DNA of 64,000 nt. Origin: Bacteroidota bacterium. Lineage in GTDB: Bacteria > Bacteroidota > Bacteroidia > Cytophagales > Cytophagaceae. The stretch spans positions 1-64,000 of the forward strand of contig JAEVZS010000015.1 of NCBI GenBank assembly GCA_023392125.1, read 5' to 3'. The notes under the pieces are model-generated. The model searched no databases. It had not been told where the DNA came from and saw nothing but the letters and a program-made list of their open reading frames with translations. Below, in pieces: positions 44,097 to 52,710 of the stretch (its first letter is position 1; every line of letters begins with the position of its first letter). A program made the position numbers and the translations under genes.

Positions 44097-47000
44097 ATGC
44101 TCCCTAGAATATATGTAACGACATTTTTTTTACTTTTTTCTCTGTTGGCCTTAGGGCAGCAGAATTCAAAAAAGTGTCAGTGGGTCAGGGTTACGGAAGT
44201 GCCTTTCCGGATCGATAGTCTTTCATTGTTGCCGGAGAGTATTGAACTGCACGAAACAGCGGATTCTTCGCTGCGTATTTTTTATGATATCAATATCGGT
44301 AAGGCTGCATTCAATAAGAGTATGGATGATTCGGTACGGCTGTGCTATCGTGTGCTGCCTTATGACTTATCCCGAAGCTATTTCAACAGAGATCCGGCCC
44401 TGTACGATACGAACCAGTATTATCGTGAAGAGACTGGCAGATATGGTAGTTACGGATATCCGATCGCAGAAAAAGATCAGTTGCTGAATACGCCCGGAAT
44501 CAATAAGTCAGGTAGTGTCACCCGGGGTATTTCATTTGGAAACAATCAGAATGTTTTCGTCAGTTCTGCGCTCAACCTTCAGATGGACGGAAGGATTACA
44601 GACAATATCGGGATTACGGCTTCCATATCCGATCAGAATATCCCTTTTCAGCCGGAAGGCAATACACAGCAGCTTCAGGAGTTTGATAAGGTATTTATAC
44701 AGCTGCACACACCCAAAAGTCGTCTTACAGCCGGAGATCTGGTTATGCAAAATCATCAGGGCCATTTTCTCAGATACTACAGGAATGTGCAGGGAGGATT
44801 GTTTGAGGGAAACTATGTAAAGGATAGTGTGACCAGTTCCTTTACGACGGTGGGAGCTGCGGTTTCCAAGGGTAAGTTCGCTTCCATTCAGCTGCAGGCA
44901 ATGGAAGGAGTGCAGGGGCCATATCGGTTAACCGGGCCGAATAATGAGCGGTTTATTATTGTATTGGCCAATTCGGAAAGAATATATCTGGACGGACGGC
45001 TTCTTACCCGTGGTTTTGATTATGACTATATCATTGATTACAATCAGGCTGAAATAACATTTACAGCCAATGTTATGATTACCAGATACTCCGTTGTGAG
45101 AGTGGATTTTGAATATTCTGACAAGAACTATGGTCGTTCGAATATTATGGCCGGGCATTATCAGAACTGGAAGAAGCTAAGCGGCTATGTGAACTATTAT
45201 TTACAAAAGGACAATCCCAACAACCCTTTGCAATATAATCTGTCTGGTGAGGAAAGAGGGCAGCTCGCCATGATCGGAGATAATCTGGGGCAGGCCGTAA
45301 TTTCCGGAGCCGACTCTGTAGGGTTTCATGAAAATAAGGTGCTCTATATGCGGATTGACTCACTGGGAACACAGATATTTGTGGCTTCTTCCGATCCCGA
45401 TAAGGCTTTTTACGAGGTGGTCTTTACGGACGTTGGCATGGGAAGGGGTGACTATGTGCTGCAAAATAGTACAGCCAATGGCCGGATATACGTATATGCA
45501 GGTCCGGGCGGGGGAGCATATCTTCCGGTCCGTATTGTAGCTACGCCAAAAAAAAATCAGATGGTTACCGTGGGCGGGGCATTTGATCCGGATAAGAATA
45601 CAAGCTTTTACGGAGAAGTTGCTTTTTCAGAAAATGATCAGAACCTCTATTCATCCATTGACAACGAAGATAATGCCGGCAAGGCGGTGAAAATAGGAAT
45701 GGTGAATAGAGGAAGGAAGATTGCTGTCCTGGGATTATGGAAATTTGTCAATGCGTTTGATTTTGAATATACCGAACGAAACTTCCGGCAGATTGACCGG
45801 TTCCGGGATATAAACTATGAGCGGGACTGGAGTGCGGATCTTAATACCGAACGCTATAACCGGATTTTCAATGCCTCGCTTGGGCTGGAACAAGATCAGG
45901 ATAATCTGCTTCGTTATGATCTGAGCCGCAGAATCAAAGGGGGAGAAGTGGACGGGCTGCAACAGGCGCTGACATTTCATAAGTCCTTCGGAAAACTTTA
46001 TTTCTATGGATCCGGCTGGACAATGTATAATGATCAGCCGCAGTTCCGGTCTGACTGGACTAGGCTCAATCTCCATGCTGCATGGAAGGGCAGACTGCTG
46101 TCTCCGGGCATAATTTATTCCTCAGATAAAAATCGCGTAGCCAGCCCGGAGGGTAATATTGTTTCTACAGCAATGTATTATGAAGAGCTGAAGTTTTATC
46201 TGAAATCAAATGATACCAGCGCTATAGGCTATGCTGTTGATTATGCAATACGGGAAAACAGCGATACACTACAGGGTAATATGGTAAAAACAAACAGATC
46301 GCAGACCCTGACAGGTACCTTTAACTCTCTGGTGCGAAAACAGCATACTATACGACTGCAGCTGGCCTATCGCTACCTGGATTATTTTGACTATATGCCC
46401 AATGCCTTACCGGATGAAGAAACATTTATAACCCGTATGGACTGGAACTCTGACTTTTTGCAGCGTCATGTGCGTTCAGAGCTTACTGTTACAACCGGTA
46501 CGGGAAGAGAGCTGAAAAGAGCGTTTTACTATCAGGAAGTCCCTCTGGGTACCGGTACGCATGTGTGGGAAGATTTTAATGAAGACGGTATTCAGGATCT
46601 GAACGAGTTTATTGAAAAGGTATCAGGGCTGGCGTATAATCAGAAAGAATACATCCGGGTATTTATGCCAACCGATGAATATGTAAATGCATATACCGGG
46701 GCAATCAACTATCGTCTGGATTTATATGCCCCCCGTCAGTGGCGCAATCATGCAAATCCGGTCAAAAACCTGCTTTCAAGATTGTCCAGCACTTCTTCAT
46801 GGTCTGTTAATAATAAAGTTTTATCTCCGGACCTGACCGGACGTTTTTTTCCTTCACATTCATCAGGCGCAGCCAATATGCTATCCAATCAGAGTGGTAT
46901 ACGGGCAAACCTGTTCTATAACCGTACCAATCCGGTATATGGCATGGACCTGCTGTTTGCGGCAAGCGAAAGTAAAAGCCTTCTTACCCAGGGATATGAA

Positions 47001-47543
47001 ACAATAGGAAAAAGTGACCTGACGTATAATACGCGCTTTAATATAAAGAGACTTTACAATGCGAAGCTTGCGCTTGGCAGATCACTCAAAAGCAGTGCCT
47101 CAGATTTTCTGTCACAGAAAAACTATACGATCGAGTCCTGGTTGCTGCGTCCGGAGTTTGCCTATCAGCCGAGTCCGGACTTGCGTGTGACGGGTAGTCT
47201 TAATTATACGCATAAGGTAAATATTGCAAGCATTCTGAAAGAAAAGGCCTTGTTGTATGAAGCCGGACTGGATACCAGATTCAGCAGGGTTTCACAGCGT
47301 TCTGTTTCCGGCGGTATTCGTTATATCCGGATTATGGCTGATCTGAAAGAAACTCCGGTAGGAAGCGCTCTGGGCTATGAAATGCTGGAGGCCTTGCGGC
47401 CTGGCAATAATTTTACATGGAGCATAAACTGGCAGGAAAAGCTGGTGAGCGGTCTGCAATTATCGTTTATCTACGAAGGACGTAAATCTGAAGGCAGCCC
47501 TGCCATTCATACGGGCAGGGTTCAGGCATCTGCGTTTTTCTGA
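44097..47543 (+). CDS. Large outer-membrane or surface protein of unknown function
   Basis: The 1148-residue protein has a signal peptide (1-20, ending ALGQQ) and is beta-rich throughout with alternating aromatic/polar segments, as in Bacteroidota outer-membrane proteins. Recognisable parts are a GSVTRGISFGNNQNVFV segment near 140, an extended region resembling a gated barrel or cell-surface fold (LTAGDLVMQNHQGHFLRYYR), and an EF-hand-like loop DFNEDGIQDLNE near residue 827. The C-terminus ends FIYEGRKSEG... ASAFF with a terminal Phe, like an outer-membrane barrel. The ATG follows the kinase stop with no gap, so the two are co-translated. I do not recognise a named family. Confidence 0.72.
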   Translation: MLPRIYVTTFFLLFSLLALGQQNSKKCQWVRVTEVPFRIDSLSLLPESIELHETADSSLRIFYDINIGKAAFNKSMDDSVRLCYRVLPYDLSRSYFNRDPALYDTNQYYREETGRYGSYGYPIAEKDQLLNTPGINKSGSVTRGISFGNNQNVFVSSALNLQMDGRITDNIGITASISDQNIPFQPEGNTQQLQEFDKVFIQLHTPKSRLTAGDLVMQNHQGHFLRYYRNVQGGLFEGNYVKDSVTSSFTTVGAAVSKGKFASIQLQAMEGVQGPYRLTGPNNERFIIVLANSERIYLDGRLLTRGFDYDYIIDYNQAEITFTANVMITRYSVVRVDFEYSDKNYGRSNIMAGHYQNWKKLSGYVNYYLQKDNPNNPLQYNLSGEERGQLAMIGDNLGQAVISGADSVGFHENKVLYMRIDSLGTQIFVASSDPDKAFYEVVFTDVGMGRGDYVLQNSTANGRIYVYAGPGGGAYLPVRIVATPKKNQMVTVGGAFDPDKNTSFYGEVAFSENDQNLYSSIDNEDNAGKAVKIGMVNRGRKIAVLGLWKFVNAFDFEYTERNFRQIDRFRDINYERDWSADLNTERYNRIFNASLGLEQDQDNLLRYDLSRRIKGGEVDGLQQALTFHKSFGKLYFYGSGWTMYNDQPQFRSDWTRLNLHAAWKGRLLSPGIIYSSDKNRVASPEGNIVSTAMYYEELKFYLKSNDTSAIGYAVDYAIRENSDTLQGNMVKTNRSQTLTGTFNSLVRKQHTIRLQLAYRYLDYFDYMPNALPDEETFITRMDWNSDFLQRHVRSELTVTTGTGRELKRAFYYQEVPLGTGTHVWEDFNEDGIQDLNEFIEKVSGLAYNQKEYIRVFMPTDEYVNAYTGAINYRLDLYAPRQWRNHANPVKNLLSRLSSTSSWSVNNKVLSPDLTGRFFPSHSSGAANMLSNQSGIRANLFYNRTNPVYGMDLLFAASESKSLLTQGYETIGKSDLTYNTRFNIKRLYNAKLALGRSLKSSASDFLSQKNYTIESWLLRPEFAYQPSPDLRVTGSLNYTHKVNIASILKEKALLYEAGLDTRFSRVSQRSVSGGIRYIRIMADLKETPVGSALGYEMLEALRPGNNFTWSINWQEKLVSGLQLSFIYEGRKSEGSPAIHTGRVQASAFF

Positions 47544-47861
47544 TAAAAGTACCGGAAATGATTACCTTAAGCTTTTTTACTTCTTCGTGTTTTTCCCTTT
47601 TTCCCCGGTCTGTGGCACACAGGCCGGAATATAAATACTGTGAATCAGGTAGTAAATTAACCGAAATATTCTCTGTAATCAGGAATTTTAATATACTTCT
47701 TTACCATTCTTTTACTTACCAGCTATATATGATTGCGGCCGGTGTGCCACACGACCGCGGAGAGAGGACTTCGAGGGCTTCATCCTCCGGTGACTTCGAG
47801 AGCCTCAGTCTCCGGAGGGCGAGGGGGATAGATTATCGGCCTGCTTAGTTATCCGGCTAAT
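47544..47861. other. Intergenic region with short repeats
   Basis: These 318 bases lie between two convergent genes. They contain a two-copy 24-base near-repeat (47767-47815) and long-range inverted 12-base arms (47614-47625 and 47737-47748). An open frame at 47558-47848 spans them but encodes an arginine/serine-rich peptide with no recognisable feature and is probably not a gene. Confidence 0.5.
47767..47815. repeat. Two-copy tandem near-repeat of 24 bases
   Basis: Copies at 47767-47790 and 47792-47815 both begin GACTTCGAG and end CTCCGG, with a few differences in between and one spacer base. They are richer in GC than the surroundings. Function unknown; they may be a remnant of a repetitive extragenic element. 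Confidence 0.6.
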
Positions 47862-50246
47862 TTACAGAAGAAAGTTGGCTGCCAGTTTCAGAACAAGGTT
47901 TTGGGAAAGCCGCTCATGCTCATAAGGGCCATATCGTCCAAACAGACCGATCCCCAGCCCTGTATTCAAGCCGCTGATGTTGATAACAAGCAGATTTTTC
48001 AGGAAAATACCGGATTCGAAATAGCCTTTTTCCATGGTTTTAAATGGTATTTCTTTGTGCATACCCGGGTTTCTCAGATTTCCAAATCCCATATTATGCA
48101 CCATGACGATATTGGGTTTGAGTATTTTGTATGGTGTATATAACTGTCCGAAATCGTGAGAGTAAAACAGGGCAAAGAACCTGTCAGAAAGGAACTCGTT
48201 GTAGCCCATTGTTTCGAAGCTGTTGTGAATGACTACCGAAATGCTGCGTAAAGCACCTTTCATATTATATAGTTTGGTGTAGGGAACCTCGCCCAATACT
48301 GCTCCTGCAGTAAGTTGTATTCCTGAGATACCGAACCGGAAGAAACGGAATGTCTGCTGAATCTTAAAGTCAAATCTGGAATAATCAAACTCACCCAGAG
48401 GACTATATGGCAGCCCTTTGGTATAGTTGAACCAGAAAACGGGAAAAGGTGTACCCATAAACAGTGTATTGATCGGGGTTTTGATATATTCTTCCCCAAA
48501 AGCATACCGAAAGCCAAGGCTATATTCCAGAAAATGAAAGTGTCTGTCCGGGTGCTCGCTGAACTGATAGGTATAGCTTGGTACATGTAATGCGGCAGAA
48601 ATACCGGAATTTAACCGCAGGTACTTGAATGGTCTGAACGAAAAAGTGAAGTTTGCCTGACGAGCGTAATCCATTATGGAAAGCCGGTACTTTCGCAGAG
48701 GCTCAGTGGAATATTGTATTATATCAAAGGGAAAAAACTGAGCCCCGGCTTCGTAAACATCGTTGCTATAGGCAGCGGAAAGAGAAACGTTCAGCGGATC
48801 ATTGAAGTTGTATGTACCGCTCAGTCCATATTTGAAGCGTTTGTCCTTGAGGCCGTAGCCCCAGTAGCCACCCAAAATCCAGTTTCGGGAAAAGCGTTCA
48901 TTGGTGTGAAAGCCTAATCCAAGCCGCAGACCCTCCCGATAGTTAAGCGAAAGTATTTTGTTAAGATCTATATTAACCTTGCCGATCGGAATCTGCCCGA
49001 AATAAACCCGTTCACCAAAGGTCAGGACTTCGTCCTGCTTTCTCTGTATTCCGGTAGAGTCATAGTATCGGAATGTATACAAATCTTTGGTGCTGAGCGG
49101 CGCCTGCCGGTGTTTTTGCCAGAGCGAATCCGGAAAGCTTCCGGATCCCTCATTGTACTCCAGGACAATTTCTGAAAAGTCAGCCGGAACAAGTGAGTGG
49201 TCTCTATGATAATCAAATAAATAGCTTTGGGCGGATAAATGCAGGCTGGCATTGCCGACTCCCAGATTATAGATATTTATATCTGTTTTGTATCTTGAAG
49301 GAAACCAGTTGCCGGCCATATAATCATATTCCTGACAGGCCTCAATTCGGGTATTGCCGGCTTTGAGCGGAGACGTTACAAAGTATTTGACCACATTGTG
49401 TCTGCCCTCGATATAGAGAAAACCCTGTGCTGCCCCGACCGATTTGGCGGGAAGCGGGTAAAAGGACAAAACATATACGGGAGTACCGTTGACAGTTGCC
49501 GAATCCACCAGCCGGTAAGCATACGTAAGATAAGAAGCAAAGCATAACGGCGAGATGAATTTCGTATTGGCTATACGTACATAGTTGCTGTACAGATTAA
49601 AGGCATTCGGATGAATGTAGTTGACATAGGTAGAGGGAAGCTTGATTCCGGTAGAACGAATTCCCAGAATCCGTTCTTTACGTCTGATTCTGTCAAGCTG
49701 GTGCAGCTCACTGACTGATTCCATAAGAAACAGGTGCTGGTTTTCCTGATCTTCTATATTGTATGAGAGTATGTCCAGGAGGCGTTCGTAGATTTTTTTT
49801 GTATAGCCGTTTTTTTGGGTGCTTACGGTAAATTTGTTGTAGCTTTTGTGTGTGAATGATTTGTGTGCCTTTTTTATATAGCGTTTTTGAAGCAGTACCA
49901 GTCTGATCAGTGAATCTGAAAAATGATCGCTGCCCGAAGCATAAAAGCTGTTGCTGTTTCTGCCCAGATAGTAAAAATGATTGCTGGTATCCAGGGTTGT
50001 TATCGTAACTTCTCCGTAGAAATAATGCCGGATGTTAATTCTTTCAGGAATAAAATCAAGCGTTGTATAGCCATTCATATCCGAAAACAGATGAAGGGTA
50101 TCATTGATGATACAGTGCACATATGGCACAGCTTCTTTGCTTTCTGCATCTTTACAGCTAAACCAGTAATCTGAAGCAGATTGTCCGTGGGATAAAAAGG
50201 CAGTACAGAGCAGCAGGATTAGTATTTGAAAACGGATAAACTTCAT
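47862..50246 (-). CDS. DUF5686-type outer-membrane protein
   Basis: The 794-residue protein has a signal peptide (1-21, ending SHG), then a short carboxypeptidase-regulatory-like segment (SKEAVPYVHCIINDT, FSDMNGYTTLDF). Next come the DUF5686 hallmarks: a YNIEDQENQHLFLMESVSEL region, YPLPAKSVGAAQGFLYIEG and YDYMAGNWFPSRYKTD. The C-terminal ~400 residues read as an outer-membrane beta-barrel (repeated aromatic strands, last segment LSQNLVLKLAANFLL). The function of DUF5686 is not known. Its start overlaps the stop of the upstream patatin gene by four bases, so the two are co-translated. Confidence 0.82.
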   Translation of the reverse strand: MKFIRFQILILLLCTAFLSHGQSASDYWFSCKDAESKEAVPYVHCIINDTLHLFSDMNGYTTLDFIPERINIRHYFYGEVTITTLDTSNHFYYLGRNSNSFYASGSDHFSDSLIRLVLLQKRYIKKAHKSFTHKSYNKFTVSTQKNGYTKKIYERLLDILSYNIEDQENQHLFLMESVSELHQLDRIRRKERILGIRSTGIKLPSTYVNYIHPNAFNLYSNYVRIANTKFISPLCFASYLTYAYRLVDSATVNGTPVYVLSFYPLPAKSVGAAQGFLYIEGRHNVVKYFVTSPLKAGNTRIEACQEYDYMAGNWFPSRYKTDINIYNLGVGNASLHLSAQSYLFDYHRDHSLVPADFSEIVLEYNEGSGSFPDSLWQKHRQAPLSTKDLYTFRYYDSTGIQRKQDEVLTFGERVYFGQIPIGKVNIDLNKILSLNYREGLRLGLGFHTNERFSRNWILGGYWGYGLKDKRFKYGLSGTYNFNDPLNVSLSAAYSNDVYEAGAQFFPFDIIQYSTEPLRKYRLSIMDYARQANFTFSFRPFKYLRLNSGISAALHVPSYTYQFSEHPDRHFHFLEYSLGFRYAFGEEYIKTPINTLFMGTPFPVFWFNYTKGLPYSPLGEFDYSRFDFKIQQTFRFFRFGISGIQLTAGAVLGEVPYTKLYNMKGALRSISVVIHNSFETMGYNEFLSDRFFALFYSHDFGQLYTPYKILKPNIVMVHNMGFGNLRNPGMHKEIPFKTMEKGYFESGIFLKNLLVINISGLNTGLGIGLFGRYGPYEHERLSQNLVLKLAANFLL

Positions 50247-52564
50247 TCAGCAACCTGATGTGACAGTGTTTTCAGCCGTATGAGGCTGGCCTGATTATTT
50301 CCTTCCTTAATGGTACGGTGAATACTTTCCTTTTCTCTGGTAGTCAGATGCCAGCTAAGTACTGCCCGGTCCGATTTGTCCGCAGCCTCTACTTTTTTAG
50401 GATCAATATTTTTATCCCTCAGCTTATCCCAGTATCTGGCTTTGGGTATATACTGAAAATCCACTACGGCAATATCATTTTTGAACCAGGTCTTGGCAAA
50501 CTCAATCATATTGTCATTGGTGATATCCTGAAAATAATCCCAGTTGTTGTATAATCCACCGATAGGGCTAATAATTTTCTGAAGTATAGATGCTTCTTTC
50601 TTTTTTACAATTTCAATATCCTTTTCAGAATCGCGTATTTCAATAAAGACAACTCCGCTGGTGTTTTCAGCGATCCAGTCCTTAAACACATAAAGGAAAT
50701 TGACAGCGTCCTTGATGCCAAAATTATCAGACAGTCCGGCATCCATGATTTCCATAGGCGGCAGGCTTGGCATGATGACATTGGGAGTAATATAAGGGAA
50801 TGTCGCGCTCATACGCAGAGCGCTCAGAAAACGAAGCTCTTCGGCACTGTGGTCTCTGAAAAAACGGCTGTACTCAATACCCTTGATCTTCTGATTAAGT
50901 ATATAGCGGTCCTTGAGGCTGGTGCCCACTGTCATATAGCTTACCCTCTGGGGAGAGATAAACAATGGCCGGCCATCGTTGACAACAGTCGGCGAAAGCA
51001 GAAGCATAGGAATTTCTGAGTTTTTTTCCGGGAGGTAGTAGTCTGTCAGCTTTTTTTCAAAAACGTATCCGAGATTTTTATTTAGCTGCTGCTCAAATGC
51101 ATAGCCTCTGTCTTTCAGGTATTCATGTCCGTTGTATTCAAAGGTCTGGAAGCGCAGGAAAAGATCGTTGACTACCAGGCTGAACATCATTGGATTAAGG
51201 ATGTCGCTGGACATATTGTCAAAATACTGCTTGGAAGTCAGGTTAATGTCCCGGCCGCGCTGCTTCAGGAGATACAATTCCCGGTAGTACGCAGCTCCGA
51301 TCAGTCCGCCGGAAGCTCCCGTAATCAGCATGGTGTGTTTCATAAGCTCACCCTGCAGCGTGCTGTCAATATTCTGAAGCGCATTTACTGTCCAGACAGC
51401 CGCCCGCTGACCGCCGCCACTGGTACAGATAAAGAACATTTTTGGCTTTTTATCTGCCGGAAACTTTTTTCGCCAGTTTTCAAGAATTTCGATTGTCGCT
51501 GCCTTGTCTTTCTGATAATTTTCCTGATTGGATAAGGCACGCAGGCGTTTCAGGCTATATTCGGCCGGTTGTCCGCTGTAGTCTATGCCATAGACCCTGT
51601 AGTCTGAGTTTACCAGCTGATTTTTAACCAGCACATTAAACAGTACAAGCAGCGCTATCAGTCCGCTGATAGCCCAGCCTCTGAGCCAGTAGGAAAAGGC
51701 GCCGGTAAACATCACAAACATGGAAAGAAGAAGAATGCCGCTTGCTGCTGCCGGTATCTGGAAGCGGGCTTCATCCATGAAAAAACCCAGCAGTATAATC
51801 AGAAAAATTACGATGATTTCAACGATTACAGCATTGAAGTGGTTCTGGTCAAAAATTTTTAATAATACATCTTTATCATAGATCGAGTGGTCGGGACACT
51901 TGGCGATATGAAACGGACTTTTGAAATAGTACTTGACTGTATATTTGTTGCGTTTAAACGAACGGATCTTTCGCAATACGTTGACTCTGTTGATCCTGGT
52001 CTTGACCAGACGCTGGTCCAGTGAACCGGCCAGCTCTTTGAAAATATCTTTGTTGGTGCTGCTGAAATAGCTAAACAGAATGACCAGTACCATGGAAACG
52101 CCAAACAGGAAGCTGAGCACTTCGGTAATGATCTGACTTACCGGCTGGAACCCGTTCTGAAACTGAAAATTAATGATGTTGAAGGCATATACCACCAGAA
52201 AAATGAAGGGAATTGTGCTGTTGTTAAGGCAAAACTTGGTAAATGGCTTGGGTATGGTTCCCAGGAAGGTAAATCTGTAGCTGTCAAGTATGTAGGTGGT
52301 AATGTGAAACGACATGATGAAGATACCGGTAGCAGCTCCGATAAGAAAGAAGCCCCGGTAGTCCACCTGATTCATATATTCCGGATCAAGAAACAGATAG
52401 GGAACACCGATCAGATTAAAGATATTCTGGGTTACTACCGCAAACAATAAGGCCCAGAGCAATAAAAGTATCTGATTTTTTTTTAGGTGATTTATGAGAA
52501 GCTGTACAGGAAAACTGTAGTAAAAATTACTGAGGTAAAGTTTGAGTTTCCTGAATCTGTTCAT
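50243..52564 (-). CDS. Membrane-bound patatin-like phospholipase
   Basis: The 773-residue protein has seven or so helices in the first 320 residues (about 30-52, 70-92, 118-135, 143-165, 240-260, 270-292, 297-315) and a C-terminal patatin domain. The oxyanion-type motif is CTSGGGQRAAVW near 385-397. The nucleophile elbow is GASGG with Ser418, and the catalytic aspartate is Asp608 in MDAGLSDNFG. Patatins use a Ser-Asp dyad to hydrolyse acyl esters of lipids, here probably on the cytoplasmic face of the inner membrane. It is the first gene of a two-gene operon with the DUF5686 protein, which may link lipid turnover with an outer-membrane component (inference). Confidence 0.83.
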   Translation of the reverse strand: MNRFRKLKLYLSNFYYSFPVQLLINHLKKNQILLLLWALLFAVVTQNIFNLIGVPYLFLDPEYMNQVDYRGFFLIGAATGIFIMSFHITTYILDSYRFTFLGTIPKPFTKFCLNNSTIPFIFLVVYAFNIINFQFQNGFQPVSQIITEVLSFLFGVSMVLVILFSYFSSTNKDIFKELAGSLDQRLVKTRINRVNVLRKIRSFKRNKYTVKYYFKSPFHIAKCPDHSIYDKDVLLKIFDQNHFNAVIVEIIVIFLIILLGFFMDEARFQIPAAASGILLLSMFVMFTGAFSYWLRGWAISGLIALLVLFNVLVKNQLVNSDYRVYGIDYSGQPAEYSLKRLRALSNQENYQKDKAATIEILENWRKKFPADKKPKMFFICTSGGGQRAAVWTVNALQNIDSTLQGELMKHTMLITGASGGLIGAAYYRELYLLKQRGRDINLTSKQYFDNMSSDILNPMMFSLVVNDLFLRFQTFEYNGHEYLKDRGYAFEQQLNKNLGYVFEKKLTDYYLPEKNSEIPMLLLSPTVVNDGRPLFISPQRVSYMTVGTSLKDRYILNQKIKGIEYSRFFRDHSAEELRFLSALRMSATFPYITPNVIMPSLPPMEIMDAGLSDNFGIKDAVNFLYVFKDWIAENTSGVVFIEIRDSEKDIEIVKKKEASILQKIISPIGGLYNNWDYFQDITNDNMIEFAKTWFKNDIAVVDFQYIPKARYWDKLRDKNIDPKKVEAADKSDRAVLSWHLTTREKESIHRTIKEGNNQASLIRLKTLSHQVAE

Positions 52565-52710
52565 TATTGCTTTAGGTCCTTTGATACTTAGTACGAAGAA
52601 TAATCTGCAAAGGTGGCTTAAAAATAAAATAATACCACACTAAATAATCAACTTGTCATTTATTTTTTTAGTATGAATATTTCTAACTTTACAGTTCGTT
52701 TAATTTATAC

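Noticed and set aside
47558..47848. Open frame of 96 codons between the convergent surface-protein genes
   Set aside because: It spans repeats, its peptide is Ser/Arg-rich without any motif, and its composition does not resemble neighbouring genes.
52653..52691. TTG and TAACTTTA as a possible lepA promoter
   Set aside because: The spacing of about 28 bases is too long and the -7 box misses the final G.
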